Of a DNA stretch of 35,709 bases, positions 8,908-17,434 are shown piece by piece; position 1 is the stretch's first letter; each line of letters starts with the position of its first letter. The DNA comes from Betaproteobacteria bacterium (GTDB taxonomy: Bacteria; Pseudomonadota; Gammaproteobacteria; Burkholderiales; Thiobacillaceae). The stretch spans positions 1-35,709 of the forward strand of contig JAGUXX010000086.1 in NCBI GenBank assembly GCA_020061585.1. Reading direction: 5' to 3'. The position numbers were made by a program, and so were the translations under genes. The notes under the pieces were generated by a model. The model had not been told where the DNA came from and searched no databases. It worked only from the letters and a program-made list of their open reading frames with translations.

Positions 8908-10161
8908 TTACAGCTTGAACTCGGGCAGTTTTTTTGCCACCGCTTCGTTCTTCATCGTGACGTATTTGGGCAGGCCGTTTTCGTATTCCGGGTAGTCTTC
9001 ACCCTGAATCAGGCCGGTGAGATAGTTGCGGCACTTGTCGGTAATGCCGTAGCCGTCCTCGGAGATGAAGTCGCGCGGCATGAATTTCTCGACGTTGGCG
9101 ACATCTTTCAGTTCGGCGGCGCCGATTTCCCACTTGTAGGGGATATCGGACAGACGCACCACGGTGGGCATCACCGAGTTCTTGCCGGCGATGGCCAGGT
9201 TGACCGCGGCTTCGCCCAAGGCGTAAGCCTGTTCGACGTCGGTCTTGGAGGCGATGTGGCGAGCGGCGCGTTGCAGATAGTCGGCGACCGCCCAGTGGAA
9301 CTTGTAGCCCAGCGCGTCCTTGATCATGTTGGCCACCACCGGCGCGGCGCCGCCGAGCTGGGCGTGACCGAAGGCGTCACGAGTGCCCTGTTCGGCGAGG
9401 AACTTGCCGTCCGGGTAATGGCAGCCTTCCGACACCACGATGGTGCAGAAACCGTGTTGTTTGACATTGGCATCGACCTTGGCGAGGAACTTGGCCTGAT
9501 CGAATTCGATTTCCGGGAACAGGATGACCACCGGGATGCCCTGGTCGGCGACCAGACCGCCGGCGGCGGCGATCCAGCCGGCGTGGCGACCCATGACTTC
9601 GACGACGAAGATCTTGGTCGAGGTCTTGGCCATCGACTTGACGTCGAACGAGGCTTCCAGTGTGGACACCGCGATGTACTTGGCGACCGAACCGAAACCA
9701 GGGCAGCAGTCGGTGATCGGCAGATCGTTGTCGACGGTCTTCGGCACGTGGATGGCTTGAATGGGGTAACCCATGGCTTCGGACAACTGCGAAACTTTGA
9801 AACAGGTGTCGGCCGAGTCGCCGCCGCCGTTGTAGAAGAAGTAGCCGATGTTGTGGGCTTTGAAAACTTCGATCAGACGCTCGTATTCGCGTTTGTTGGC
9901 TTCCAGGCTCTTCATCTTGAAGCGGCAGGAACCGAACGCGCCGGACGGGGTGGAACGCAGCGCGGCGATGTCGGCGGCGGATTCCTTGCTGGTGTCGATC
10001 AGATCTTCGGTCAGCGCGCCGATGATGCCGTTGCGGCCGGCGTAGACGGTGCCGATCTGGTCGGCGTGCTTGCGGGCGGTTTCGATGACGCCGCAGGCGG
10101 AGGCGTTGATGACGGCGGTGACGCCGCCGGATTGCGCGTAGAAAGCGTTTTTGATGGTCAT
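8908..10161 (-). CDS. pfp: Pyrophosphate-dependent 6-phosphofructokinase
   Basis: 417 residues. Interconverts fructose 6-phosphate + PPi with fructose 1,6-bisphosphate + Pi, a reversible glycolytic step in the cytosol. Seen: N-terminal FYAQSGGVTAVINAS, GGGDS (residues 112-116) where ATP enzymes carry GGDGS, PKTVDND (140-146) whose Lys replaces the Gly of ATP enzymes and marks PPi use, and MGRHAGW. Start chosen is ATG 10161 because GGAG lies 5 nt upstream; a GTG two codons earlier (10167) falls inside that ribosome binding site. It follows the 10234 gene after a REP-like repeat and precedes hppA. Together they make and use PPi instead of ATP; known methylotroph and beta/gammaproteobacterial operons pair pfp with hppA. 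Confidence 0.96.
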   Translation of the reverse strand: MTIKNAFYAQSGGVTAVINASACGVIETARKHADQIGTVYAGRNGIIGALTEDLIDTSKESAADIAALRSTPSGAFGSCRFKMKSLEANKREYERLIEVFKAHNIGYFFYNGGGDSADTCFKVSQLSEAMGYPIQAIHVPKTVDNDLPITDCCPGFGSVAKYIAVSTLEASFDVKSMAKTSTKIFVVEVMGRHAGWIAAAGGLVADQGIPVVILFPEIEFDQAKFLAKVDANVKQHGFCTIVVSEGCHYPDGKFLAEQGTRDAFGHAQLGGAAPVVANMIKDALGYKFHWAVADYLQRAARHIASKTDVEQAYALGEAAVNLAIAGKNSVMPTVVRLSDIPYKWEIGAAELKDVANVEKFMPRDFISEDGYGITDKCRNYLTGLIQGEDYPEYENGLPKYVTMKNEAVAKKLPEFKL

Positions 10162-10176
10162 GTTCACTCCAGATGC

Positions 10177-10226
10177 GTGGGGTGCGCCAGGCGCACCGCG
10201 AAGTTGGCGCGCCGGGCGCGCCCTAC
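10177..10226. repeat. Degenerate palindromic REP-like repeat, copy 1
   Basis: GTGGGGTGCGCCAGGCGCACC, an 8-nt centre, then GGCGCGCCGGGCGCGCCCTAC: an imperfect palindrome sharing the GGGTGCGCC...GGCGC(A/G)CCCTAC ends with the perfect element at 14943. It sits between the 10234 gene and pfp, inside the operon, and could form a hairpin in the mRNA. Confidence 0.7.
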
Positions 10227-10233
10227 GGTGTTC

Positions 10234-10584
10234 TTAACGGATGCCGGCTTCTTGCCGGCGACGCTCATGCTCTATCTCCTGCACTTTGAGCAGGGTGATC
10301 AGGCAGTCGCCCAGGTTGTCGTACTCTTCCTTGGCGGTGGCGAAACGGTCTTTGACGGAATAGAAGAACATCGCCCGGAAACCCGCCGGGCCGGTCTTCG
10401 CCACCACGAAAGCACATTTTTCGACCTGCCAGTAAATGGCCGGGCACTGCGCGAGTTCCCGATCACCCTCATGCAGACGGACTTCCGTCTCCACTTCCTG
10501 CACGTCCACCTCGAAGCCGAACCGCTCCTTCAGCGTGGCGCGCGCCAGGGCCAGGTCCGAGGCGGAGAATGCGGGAATGCTCAT
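10234..10584 (-). CDS. Conserved-looking hypothetical protein between adk and pfp (116 aa)
   Basis: Not recognised as a named family. Predicted soluble alpha/beta protein: FSASDLALARATLKERFGF, VDVQEVETEVRLHEGDREL, CPAIYWQVEKCAFVVAKTG, FRAMFFYSVKDRFATAKEEYDNLGDCLITLLKVQ and a basic C-terminus (EHERRRQEAGIR). ATG 10584 lies 2 nt after the adk TAG, so it is almost certainly translated by coupling to adk. There is no signal or membrane segment. Its place between adk and PPi-PFK suggests a helper in nucleotide/PPi metabolism, but no catalytic motif is visible. Confidence 0.8.
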   Translation of the reverse strand: MSIPAFSASDLALARATLKERFGFEVDVQEVETEVRLHEGDRELAQCPAIYWQVEKCAFVVAKTGPAGFRAMFFYSVKDRFATAKEEYDNLGDCLITLLKVQEIEHERRRQEAGIR

Positions 10585-10586
10585 GC

Positions 10587-11351
<765 letters not shown>

Positions 11352-11461
11352 TCAATTTTTTGTATTCAGTTATAAGGTCAGGTTATTGGCCCATTAGTGC
11401 TGCATAGCAGCAAGGGCGCCGCCGGCGTTGGCCGGGGAAAAGCGGGGACTTGGGCGGCGCC

Positions 11462-12436
11462 TCAGCCGCCGGTCATGCTCATGAAGCGCACCAGCTTTTG
11501 TGGCGCTTCGATGAATTCGTGGCGTTCCGGTTTCATGTCGATGGCGCGGCGGATGGCGCAGAGCAGGTCCGTGTCACTGGCGCCGGCACGCATCATCTCG
11601 CGGAAGTCGACCCGGTCTTCCTGACCCAGGCAGAGGTGCAGCACGCCATCGACGGTCATCCGCACGCGATTGCAGGTGGCGCAGAAGTGTTGCGAGATCG
11701 GGGTGATGAAGCCGACCGTGAAATTTCCGTCAGGCGTGCCCAGATAACGCGCCGGGCCGCCGCCGGTCATCACCGTGTCGATCAGGCCGAAACGCTGTTG
11801 CAGGCGCGCCTTGACCGGCTGCAGATCGACATAACCCATCTTGCGCGCGGTGTCGCCCATCGGCATCAGTTCGATCAGTCGCAGCACAAATCCGCGCCGC
11901 ATGCACCAGGCGACGATGGCGTCGACTTCGTCGGCGTTTTCCCGCATCACCACCATGTTCACCTTGATCGGCGCGAATCCGGCCGCGCGGCCGGCTTCCA
12001 GCCCGGCCAGGATCTTGTCCAGGACCGGCCGACCGTTGATCTTGGCGACACTTTCGGGGCGCAGCGAATCCAGACTGACATTCAGTCGCGATACGCCGGC
12101 GCGGCGTAGATCGCCGGCCATGCCGGCCAATTGCGTGGCATTGGTGGACAGCGAAATATCCTCGATGCCGGGCAAGCCGGCGATGCGTTCGACCAGGCCG
12201 ACGATATTGCGCCGCAATAGTGGTTCGCCGCCGGTCAGGCGGATGCGTTTCATGCCGAGACTGGCGAACAAGCCCATCAGGCGTTCGATTTCATCGAAAG
12301 TCAGCCAGTGCGCCGGTTCCTCGAAACCCTTGAAGCCTTCCGGCATGCAATAGGCGCATCGCAGATCGCAGCGATCCGTGACGGAAAACCGCAAGTACTC
12401 GATGCGGCGCCCGAACCGATCAATCAGCTTGTTCAT
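11462..12436 (-). CDS. moaA: GTP 3',8-cyclase, molybdenum cofactor biosynthesis
   Basis: 324 residues, normal for MoaA, a radical-SAM enzyme that converts GTP to 3',8-cyclo-GTP, the first step of molybdopterin synthesis. N-terminal [4Fe-4S] motif CDLRCAYC (C23, C27, C30); TGGEPLLR; C-terminal cluster Cys252, Cys255 and Cys269 (CATCNRVR...HLC); and the essential C-terminal Gly-Gly. Start ATG 12436 lacks a strong Shine-Dalgarno. It is divergent from mobB, sharing a 156-bp region with an FNR box. A 9-bp inverted repeat GGCGCCGCC/GGCGGCGCC (11415-11423/11453-11461) immediately follows the stop codon and may stabilise or end the transcript. Confidence 0.97.
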   Translation of the reverse strand: MNKLIDRFGRRIEYLRFSVTDRCDLRCAYCMPEGFKGFEEPAHWLTFDEIERLMGLFASLGMKRIRLTGGEPLLRRNIVGLVERIAGLPGIEDISLSTNATQLAGMAGDLRRAGVSRLNVSLDSLRPESVAKINGRPVLDKILAGLEAGRAAGFAPIKVNMVVMRENADEVDAIVAWCMRRGFVLRLIELMPMGDTARKMGYVDLQPVKARLQQRFGLIDTVMTGGGPARYLGTPDGNFTVGFITPISQHFCATCNRVRMTVDGVLHLCLGQEDRVDFREMMRAGASDTDLLCAIRRAIDMKPERHEFIEAPQKLVRFMSMTGG

Positions 12437-12446
12437 GTGTGTCCGC

Positions 12447-12552
12447 TATACCGTATAAATGATGGTCTATCAGCAATATAAACTTGCCACCCGCAACCCG
12501 ACAGCGCAGCGCTTGATCTTGATCAACTTCCACGCCGGATAGCCTGTATACG
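12447..12552. promoter_or_regulatory. moaA/mobB divergent promoter region with perfect FNR/ANR box
   Basis: TTGATCTTGATCAA at 12513-12526 is an exact TTGAT-N4-ATCAA palindrome, the FNR/ANR consensus. Toward mobB, TATACG at 12547-12552 could be a -10 box; the palindrome centre would then lie near -40, close to the class II activation position. Toward moaA, TATATT (minus, 12475-12480) or TATACG (minus, 12452-12457) place it near -50 or -73. A second small palindrome TATAC-C-GTATA lies at 12447-12457. Oxygen control of cofactor synthesis fits use in anaerobic molybdoenzymes; E. coli moaA is known to respond to anaerobiosis. Confidence 0.65.
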
Positions 12553-12592
12553 CATTCGACCTCAACCCATCCCACGACCCGAATGGCCAGTC

Positions 12593-13102
12593 ATGAAAAC
12601 TCTCGGCATCGCCGGCTACAGCGGTAGCGGCAAAACCACCTTGATCGAGCGGCTGCTGCCGCTGTTGAACGCCGCCGGCCTGACGGTTTCGGTGATCAAG
12701 CAAAGCCATCACGACATCGAGGTCGACGTGGTCGGCAAGGATTCCTGGCGGCATCGCCAGGCCGGCGCCCATGAAACGCTGCTCAGCTCGCCGTATCGCT
12801 GGATGCTGGTCGGCGAATTGCGCGGCGCGCCGGAGCCGGCGCTGAGTGATCATCTTGCCCGGCTGTCGGCGTGTGATCTGGTGCTGGTGGAAGGTTACAA
12901 ACATGCCGATCTGGACAAGCTGGAAGTCTGGCGCGCGGCGCATCAGCGGCCCTGGCTGCATACCGATGACGGTCGCTTCATCGCCGTGGCGGCGGATCAC
13001 GCCCCGGCCGACCAGCCGTCGGACGGCGCGGCGCCGACCTGGCTGGATCTGAACGACGCGCCGGCCATCGTCGAGTTCATCCTGGCCTGGCTGCGCAAAT
13101 GA
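12593..13102 (+). CDS. mobB: Molybdopterin-guanine dinucleotide biosynthesis adaptor MobB
   Basis: 169 residues, usual MobB length. P-loop GYSGSGKTT (residues 8-16), SVIKQSHHDIEVD, then GKDSWRHRQAGAHETLLSS and LVLVEGYKHADLDKLEVWR, all typical of MobB, a GTP-binding protein that assists MobA in attaching GMP to molybdopterin. Cytosolic. It is divergent from moaA over a perfect FNR box, so the two Mo-cofactor genes are probably co-regulated. No strong Shine-Dalgarno is seen upstream of the ATG. The histidine kinase gene follows after 40 nt on the same strand. Confidence 0.93.
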   Translation: MKTLGIAGYSGSGKTTLIERLLPLLNAAGLTVSVIKQSHHDIEVDVVGKDSWRHRQAGAHETLLSSPYRWMLVGELRGAPEPALSDHLARLSACDLVLVEGYKHADLDKLEVWRAAHQRPWLHTDDGRFIAVAADHAPADQPSDGAAPTWLDLNDAPAIVEFILAWLRK

Positions 13103-13142
13103 TCGGGCAGTCCTGCGCCGTATCACCTTGACGCGCTGATCG

Positions 13143-14504
13143 ATGCAAGAAGACGACGCGCTGTCCCTGCGCCACCAGTTGGTCAACTGGCTGTTCACGC
13201 CGCTGTTTCTGCTGCTGTTGTTTTCCACCGTCACCGGTTACATGGCGGCGGTGAATCTATCCAACAAACCCTATGATCTGGTGCTGCTGGAACGCGCCAA
13301 ATTGCTCGCCAGTCGCTATATGTTGCTTGTCGAAGGCCGGGTCGACGTCGAGATTTCGGACGACGACAGTCTGTTTCGTTACTCGGTGCATGATGCAAGC
13401 GGCCGCAAGCTGGTTTCCAGCGGCCGTTTGCCGTCACCGCGTCCGGCTGATTTTCAGCAGGCGCAACCGCAGTTGCGCGACACCTACTTCAATGACGAGA
13501 AGCTGCGCCTGGTCGCCCTGAGAGTCAAACGCCCGGATGGCGAGCTGTTGCTGATCCAGGCCGCCGAACCGGTGGCGGCGCGGCTGATTCTGGGGCGCAG
13601 CATTCTCGGCAATATCGTCATTCCGCAACTGATCTTCATCGTCATCGCCGGCATCGCGGTCTGGATCGGCCTGAAGCGCGGTTTCGAGCCGCTGGAACGG
13701 TTGCGGCGCGCGGTCGCGGCGCGACCGCGCAACGATCTGCGGCCGCTCGACGAGACCCGCGCGCCCGGCGAGGTGCGTCCGCTGATTCAGGAAGTGAATG
13801 CCCAGATCGCCCGCTTGCAGGCGATGATGGATACCCAACGCCGGTTCATCGCCGATGCCGCGCACCAGTTGCGCACGCCGTTCGCCGGCCTGCGGGCGCA
13901 GGCCGAACTGGCGAAGCGGGAAGAAGTCTCCGAGCCGGTGCGCGAGGCGCTGGAGCGGATCTGCGACAGCGCCCAGCGTTGCAGCCATCTGGTCACCCAG
14001 TTGCTGACCCTGGCGCGCAACGAGCCGGAAGCGCGCCACAGCGCAACCATGCAAACCCTGGATCTGCAACGCATATCGCAGGAGATCGCCGCGCACTGGG
14101 CGCCCGATGCGTTGCAAAAGAATATCGACATCGGTTACGAGGCGGAACCGAGCCAGATTCCAGTACAGGGCGAGGAGGCGAGTCTGCGCGATCTGCTCGA
14201 CAATCTGCTCGACAATGCAATCCGCTATACCCCGGCCGACGGAAAAATCACCGTGCGCGCGGGGAATGGCGACAGCCCTTGGCTGGAAGTGGAAGACAAC
14301 GGGCCGGGCATCCCGGAAGACCAGCGCGAACAGGTCTTCGAACGCTTTCATCGCATCCCCGGCAATCTCCAACCCGGCAGTGGTCTGGGGCTGGCCATCG
14401 TCAAGGAAGTGGCGATTCGTCACGGGGCGCGGGTGGAGATCGACCAGGGCCAGGACGGCGGTACGCTGTTTCGCGTGCGCTTTCCGCGCCACACCGCCAA
14501 CTGA
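13143..14504 (+). CDS. Sensor histidine kinase (QseC/TctE-like), no adjacent response regulator
   Basis: 453 residues, inner membrane. TM1 about residues 14-36, a periplasmic sensor domain of about 115 residues of the two-component-kinase N-terminal type, TM2 about 156-177, HAMP-like linker, then HisKA with FIADAAHQLRTPFAGL (phospho-accepting His241), N box LLDNLLDNAIRYTP, G1 DNGPGIP and G2 GSGLGLAIVKE. All catalytic boxes look intact. Relatives of the QseC/TctE type normally follow their regulator gene; here the upstream neighbour is mobB and the downstream one a small CxxC protein, so it is an orphan as far as this window shows. Start ATG 13143 has a weak ribosome binding site. Ligand unknown. 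Confidence 0.92.
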   Translation: MQEDDALSLRHQLVNWLFTPLFLLLLFSTVTGYMAAVNLSNKPYDLVLLERAKLLASRYMLLVEGRVDVEISDDDSLFRYSVHDASGRKLVSSGRLPSPRPADFQQAQPQLRDTYFNDEKLRLVALRVKRPDGELLLIQAAEPVAARLILGRSILGNIVIPQLIFIVIAGIAVWIGLKRGFEPLERLRRAVAARPRNDLRPLDETRAPGEVRPLIQEVNAQIARLQAMMDTQRRFIADAAHQLRTPFAGLRAQAELAKREEVSEPVREALERICDSAQRCSHLVTQLLTLARNEPEARHSATMQTLDLQRISQEIAAHWAPDALQKNIDIGYEAEPSQIPVQGEEASLRDLLDNLLDNAIRYTPADGKITVRAGNGDSPWLEVEDNGPGIPEDQREQVFERFHRIPGNLQPGSGLGLAIVKEVAIRHGARVEIDQGQDGGTLFRVRFPRHTAN

Positions 14505-14505
14505 C

Positions 14506-14524
14506 GCGCCGCCGCGAGCGGCGC
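14506..14524 (+). terminator. GC hairpin right after the kinase stop codon
   Basis: Perfect 7-bp stem GCGCCGC/GCGGCGC (14506-14512/14518-14524) with loop CGCGA, 1 nt after the stop codon. It is followed by ACGGGTTTAC, a poor U-tract, so it may be a weak terminator or a 3' stabiliser. Confidence 0.4.
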
Positions 14525-14600
14525 ACGGGTTTACAAAATCGCTTGGATGCCGTCATGCCAGCGACTATCCTTCAAAACACCCCGCAACCGGAAAGTCGAA

Positions 14601-14891
14601 ATGGCGCGACGCAGCTTCATCTTTTGCGATATCTGCAATCCCTTGGCGATCCGCTATATCGAAATGCGCCGTTCCATCGGCCGCAATTCACGCATCGGTC
14701 GACGCGTCACGGATGGTCGCAACTGGTTTGACGGCGATGACGCGGAAGCCGCCTTGTCAGGCTGGATTGCCACCGAAGATGGTCAGCACGTGTGTCCGGC
14801 CTGCTTTGCGCGCATGAAATCGATGCGCCATGTGCTGGAGGAGCGGCTGGTCATGTCCAGCAGTGTGGTTGAGGTTTTGGAAGACGAATAG
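14601..14891 (+). CDS. Small hypothetical protein with two CxxC pairs (96 aa)
   Basis: Not recognised. The chosen ATG 14601 starts MARRSFIFCDICNPLAIRY; an in-frame upstream ATG (14547) overlaps no better signal and gives an atypical basic extension. Cys pairs CDIC near residue 9-12 and CPAC near 75 suggest a zinc-ribbon or rubredoxin-like metal site. The middle is Arg-rich (EMRRSIGRNSRIGRRVTDGRNWF) and could bind nucleic acid or simply be basic. C-terminus acidic. No membrane segment. It lies 96 nt after the kinase, separated by a GC hairpin, so cotranscription is uncertain. Confidence 0.75.
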   Translation: MARRSFIFCDICNPLAIRYIEMRRSIGRNSRIGRRVTDGRNWFDGDDAEAALSGWIATEDGQHVCPACFARMKSMRHVLEERLVMSSSVVEVLEDE

Positions 14892-14942
14892 GGCAGTGTT
14901 GGCGAAGTAATGGGCGCTGACCGAAGGCGTGGCGAATAAAAG

Positions 14943-14991
14943 GTAGGGTGCGCCGTGCGCACCACCAGATGGTGCGCACGGCGCACCCTAC
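14943..14991. repeat. Perfect 22-bp palindromic REP-like element, copy 2
   Basis: Arms 14943-14964 and 14970-14991 are exact reverse complements (GTAGGGTGCGCC... to ...GGCGCACCCTAC) around the 5-nt loop CCAGA. It lies between the convergent 14601 gene and gpsA, where it could serve as a bidirectional terminator. A degenerate relative lies at 10177-10226. Confidence 0.9.
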
Positions 14992-15039
14992 AAAATCAAA
15001 GCGTTGCGCTGTAACTTGGCTCTCGACAGCGGGGCTGTC

Positions 15040-16029
15040 TCAATTGCCCTCGTCTTTCAGGTCGCGCGCCAGCAAGGCCGCTACCGCCTCGCGGGGCGGC
15101 GTCTGCTGAGTCATGATCTGCGCCACGGCCGCGGTAATCGGCATGTCGATGCCCGCTTCGCGCGCCAGCTCGGCCATTTCCAGCGCGGTGGTGGCGCCCT
15201 CGGCGACATGGCCGAGCTGCTGCAATGCATCGGCCAGGCTGGCGCCGGCGGCCAGTCGCAGGCCGAGTTGACGGTTGCGCGACAGGTCTCCGGTACAGGT
15301 CAGGATCAGATCGCCCATGCCGGACAAGCCCATGAAGGTTTCCGGTCGTCCGCCCAGCTTCAAGCCCAGGCGGGTCAGTTCCGCCAGGCCGCGGGTGACC
15401 AGCGCCGCGCGGGCGTTGGAGCCGAAGCCCAGACCATCGGAGATGCCGGCGGCGATGGCGATGACGTTCTTCACGGCACCGCCTAGCTCGACGCCGATCA
15501 CGTCGTGGCTGGCGTAGAGGCGCAATTTGGGGTCGTGCAGTTCGCGCGCCATGCGCCGGGCGAACTCGGTATCGCGGCTGGCGACGGTCAGGGCGGCCGG
15601 CAGGCCGGCGGCGACTTCCTGGGCGAAGCTGGGGCCGGACAGCACCGCCGCCGGCGGATGTTCGGGCCAGGCCTCGGCCAGCACCGCGTGCGGCAATTTA
15701 CGGCTACCGGTTTCCATGCCCTTGCACAGCCAGATCAGCGGCACGGCAATGCCGGTGTCGCGCAGGGCGAGCGCCAGTGAGCGAAACGCGTTGCTTGGTA
15801 CGGCGCAGATCAGCAGATCGGCATGCGTCACCGCGAGTTGCAGATCGGCGCTGGCCGCAAGCCCGGGCGGCAACGCGAAACCGGGCAGGTAACGGCGGTT
15901 TTCGCGGTCGCGCTCGATGTCTTGCGCGTGCTCGGCGGAACGCGTCCACAGCGTCACCGGCGCGTGCTCGGCGAGACGCAGCGCCAACGCCGAACCCCAG
16001 GCGCCGGCGCCTAGTACCGAGATGCGCAT
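15040..16029 (-). CDS. gpsA: NAD(P)H-dependent glycerol-3-phosphate dehydrogenase
   Basis: 329 residues, usual GpsA length. Reduces dihydroxyacetone phosphate to sn-glycerol 3-phosphate for phospholipid synthesis, cytosolic. Seen: Rossmann GxGxxG as VLGAGAWGSALA (residues 5-16), CAVPSNAFR, LCKGMETGS, LSGPSFAQEVAAGLPAA, GVELGGAVKNVIAIAAGISDGLGFGSNARAALVTRG (catalytic Lys in AVKN) and GLSGMGDLILTCTGDLSRNRQLG. Last gene of the yibN-grxC-(trxC)-secB-gpsA cluster, 43 nt after secB; the same order, without trxC, is known in E. coli. A CAGGA sequence lies about 9 nt before the ATG. Confidence 0.98.
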   Translation of the reverse strand: MRISVLGAGAWGSALALRLAEHAPVTLWTRSAEHAQDIERDRENRRYLPGFALPPGLAASADLQLAVTHADLLICAVPSNAFRSLALALRDTGIAVPLIWLCKGMETGSRKLPHAVLAEAWPEHPPAAVLSGPSFAQEVAAGLPAALTVASRDTEFARRMARELHDPKLRLYASHDVIGVELGGAVKNVIAIAAGISDGLGFGSNARAALVTRGLAELTRLGLKLGGRPETFMGLSGMGDLILTCTGDLSRNRQLGLRLAAGASLADALQQLGHVAEGATTALEMAELAREAGIDMPITAAVAQIMTQQTPPREAVAALLARDLKDEGN

Positions 16030-16072
16030 CGGAACGCTGTCCTGGCTACGCTCAAAACCATTGCGCGGAAGC

Positions 16073-16552
16073 TTAGTTGGGTTGGCCGGCGGCCTGCTGC
16101 GCCTGCTGCTGCTGCATGTACAGCACTTCGAAATTCACCGGTTGCAGCATCAGCGGCGGGAAGCCGGCCTTCAGCACGGCATCGGAAACCGCCTCGCGGG
16201 CATACGGGAACAGGATGTTCGGGCAGCCGATCGACAGCGCCGGTTCCAACGCTTCCTGGGGCAGATTCTGGATGCGGAAAATGCCGGCCTGCTGCAACTC
16301 GACCAGAAACGCCGCCTTGTCCTTGATCTTGGCGTTGATGGTGAGCGTCAATATGGTCTGGTAAATACCGTTTGCGGTATCGATCGGCGCGCTCTGGGTG
16401 TTCAACTGCATGTCGATCTGAGGTTGTTCACGCTCCAGGAAGATCGCCGGCGCATTGGGTACTTCGACGGAGAGATCCTTGACATAGATCTTTTCGATGT
16501 TGAAGCTGGGCAGGGCGGGTTGCTGAGGTTGTTCAGGTTGCTGATCGGTCAT
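16073..16552 (-). CDS. secB: Protein-export chaperone SecB
   Basis: 159 residues, standard for SecB, the tetrameric cytosolic chaperone that keeps preproteins unfolded and delivers them to SecA. Recognised by FNIEKIYVKDLSVEVPNAP near the N-terminus, LTINAKIKDKAAFLVELQQAGIF, and the C-terminal half CPNILFPYAREAVSDAVLKAGFPPLMLQPVNFEVLY. The tail is Gln-rich (MQQQQAQQAAGQPN) and, as in many non-enteric SecB proteins, lacks zinc ligands. It lies between thioredoxin 2 and gpsA. Confidence 0.98.
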   Translation of the reverse strand: MTDQQPEQPQQPALPSFNIEKIYVKDLSVEVPNAPAIFLEREQPQIDMQLNTQSAPIDTANGIYQTILTLTINAKIKDKAAFLVELQQAGIFRIQNLPQEALEPALSIGCPNILFPYAREAVSDAVLKAGFPPLMLQPVNFEVLYMQQQQAQQAAGQPN

Positions 16553-16650
16553 GTCGGAGTCCGGTGAGTGAAAAAAGGTGCGGCATTATAGCCATTGCGG
16601 CAAGTGGAAACCCGCTTCGGCATGGGGTTGCGGGAGGCGGAAAAGTCTGT

Positions 16651-17073
16651 TCAGCGCGCTTGCGCCAGCCACGCCTGCAGCTGTTGCGGCGGCAACGCGC
16701 CAGCGACGCGATCGACTTCTCGTCCCTGCTTGAACAAGGCTAACGTGGGAATGCTACGAATTGAGTAGCGCCCGGCCAGTTGTTGTTCGGCTTCGGTATT
16801 GACCTTGGCAAACCGGATACGACCGACATATTGACCAGCCATCTGGCTGTAGGTCGGCGCGAATTGCTTGCACGGACCGCACCACGGCGCCCAGAAATCG
16901 ACCAGTACCGGCAGTTCGTTGCGGGTGATGAATTTTTCGAAATTCGCGGCGCCGAGTTCGACCGGCTGAGCGGGCAGCACTTCGGCGCCGCATTTGCCGC
17001 ATTTGGGGTGTTGTTGCAGGCGCTCGGCGGGTACACGGTTGACCGCGCCGCAGTTGGGGCAAACCAGTTCCAT
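16651..17073 (-). CDS. trxC: Thioredoxin 2 (zinc-finger thioredoxin)
   Basis: 140 residues. N-terminal zinc site C5-x2-C8 and C25-x2-C28 (CPNC, CGKC), then a thioredoxin fold with active site WCGPC (Cys65 and Cys68) and SIRSIPTLALFKQG with the cis-Pro. This matches thioredoxin 2 (TrxC), a cytosolic disulphide reductase induced by oxidants in other bacteria. GGAG lies 7 nt before ATG 17073. In E. coli trxC is not in the grxC-secB cluster; here it sits between grxC and secB with gaps of 94 and 98 nt, so it may be an addition to the group. Both thioredoxins and glutaredoxins can reduce protein persulfides, which suits the sulfur-related genes upstream. Confidence 0.95.
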   Translation of the reverse strand: MELVCPNCGAVNRVPAERLQQHPKCGKCGAEVLPAQPVELGAANFEKFITRNELPVLVDFWAPWCGPCKQFAPTYSQMAGQYVGRIRFAKVNTEAEQQLAGRYSIRSIPTLALFKQGREVDRVAGALPPQQLQAWLAQAR

Positions 17074-17167
17074 GACAGGCTCCAGATGAAATATTCAGGG
17101 AACCATATTGCGTCCGCGCGGCATTAATCAAGCCGTCCGTTCCCCGGCTGGGAGAACGAATGGCGAT

Positions 17168-17425
17168 TCAGACGGCCAGCAGGGGATCCAGCTCGCCGCC
17201 GGCATCCAGCGCCGACAGATCGTCGAAACCGCCGACATGATGCTCGCCGATGTAAATCTGCGGCACGGTGCGACGACCGGTGATCCGCATCATTTCCTGC
17301 ATCAGCGCGGGGTCGAGGTCGACGCGTATCTTTTCGATTCGAGTCACGCCTTTCTTGTTCAGCAGGCGTTCGGCCATCGAGCAATAGGGGCAAACAGCGG
17401 TGCAATACATCTTGACGTTGGGCAT
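17168..17425 (-). CDS. grxC: Glutaredoxin 3
   Basis: 85 residues. Class I dithiol glutaredoxin with active site CPYC (Cys12, Cys15), preceded by MPNVKMYCTAV, then RRTVPQIYIGEHHVGGFDDLSALDAGGELDPLL containing the cis-Pro TVP and GG-x-DD glutathione-binding motif. Glutathione-dependent disulphide reductase, cytosolic. AAGGAA before ATG 17425. It begins 9 nt after the rhodanese stop, so the two are almost certainly cotranscribed, as in the E. coli yibN-grxC-secB order. Confidence 0.97.
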   Translation of the reverse strand: MPNVKMYCTAVCPYCSMAERLLNKKGVTRIEKIRVDLDPALMQEMMRITGRRTVPQIYIGEHHVGGFDDLSALDAGGELDPLLAV

Positions 17426-17434
17426 GTCATTTCC

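Noticed and set aside
14943-14991. Start of a CRISPR array or an IS end
   Set aside because: Only one perfect palindrome with a 5-nt loop, no repeat-spacer series and no transposase nearby; a REP-like element explains it.
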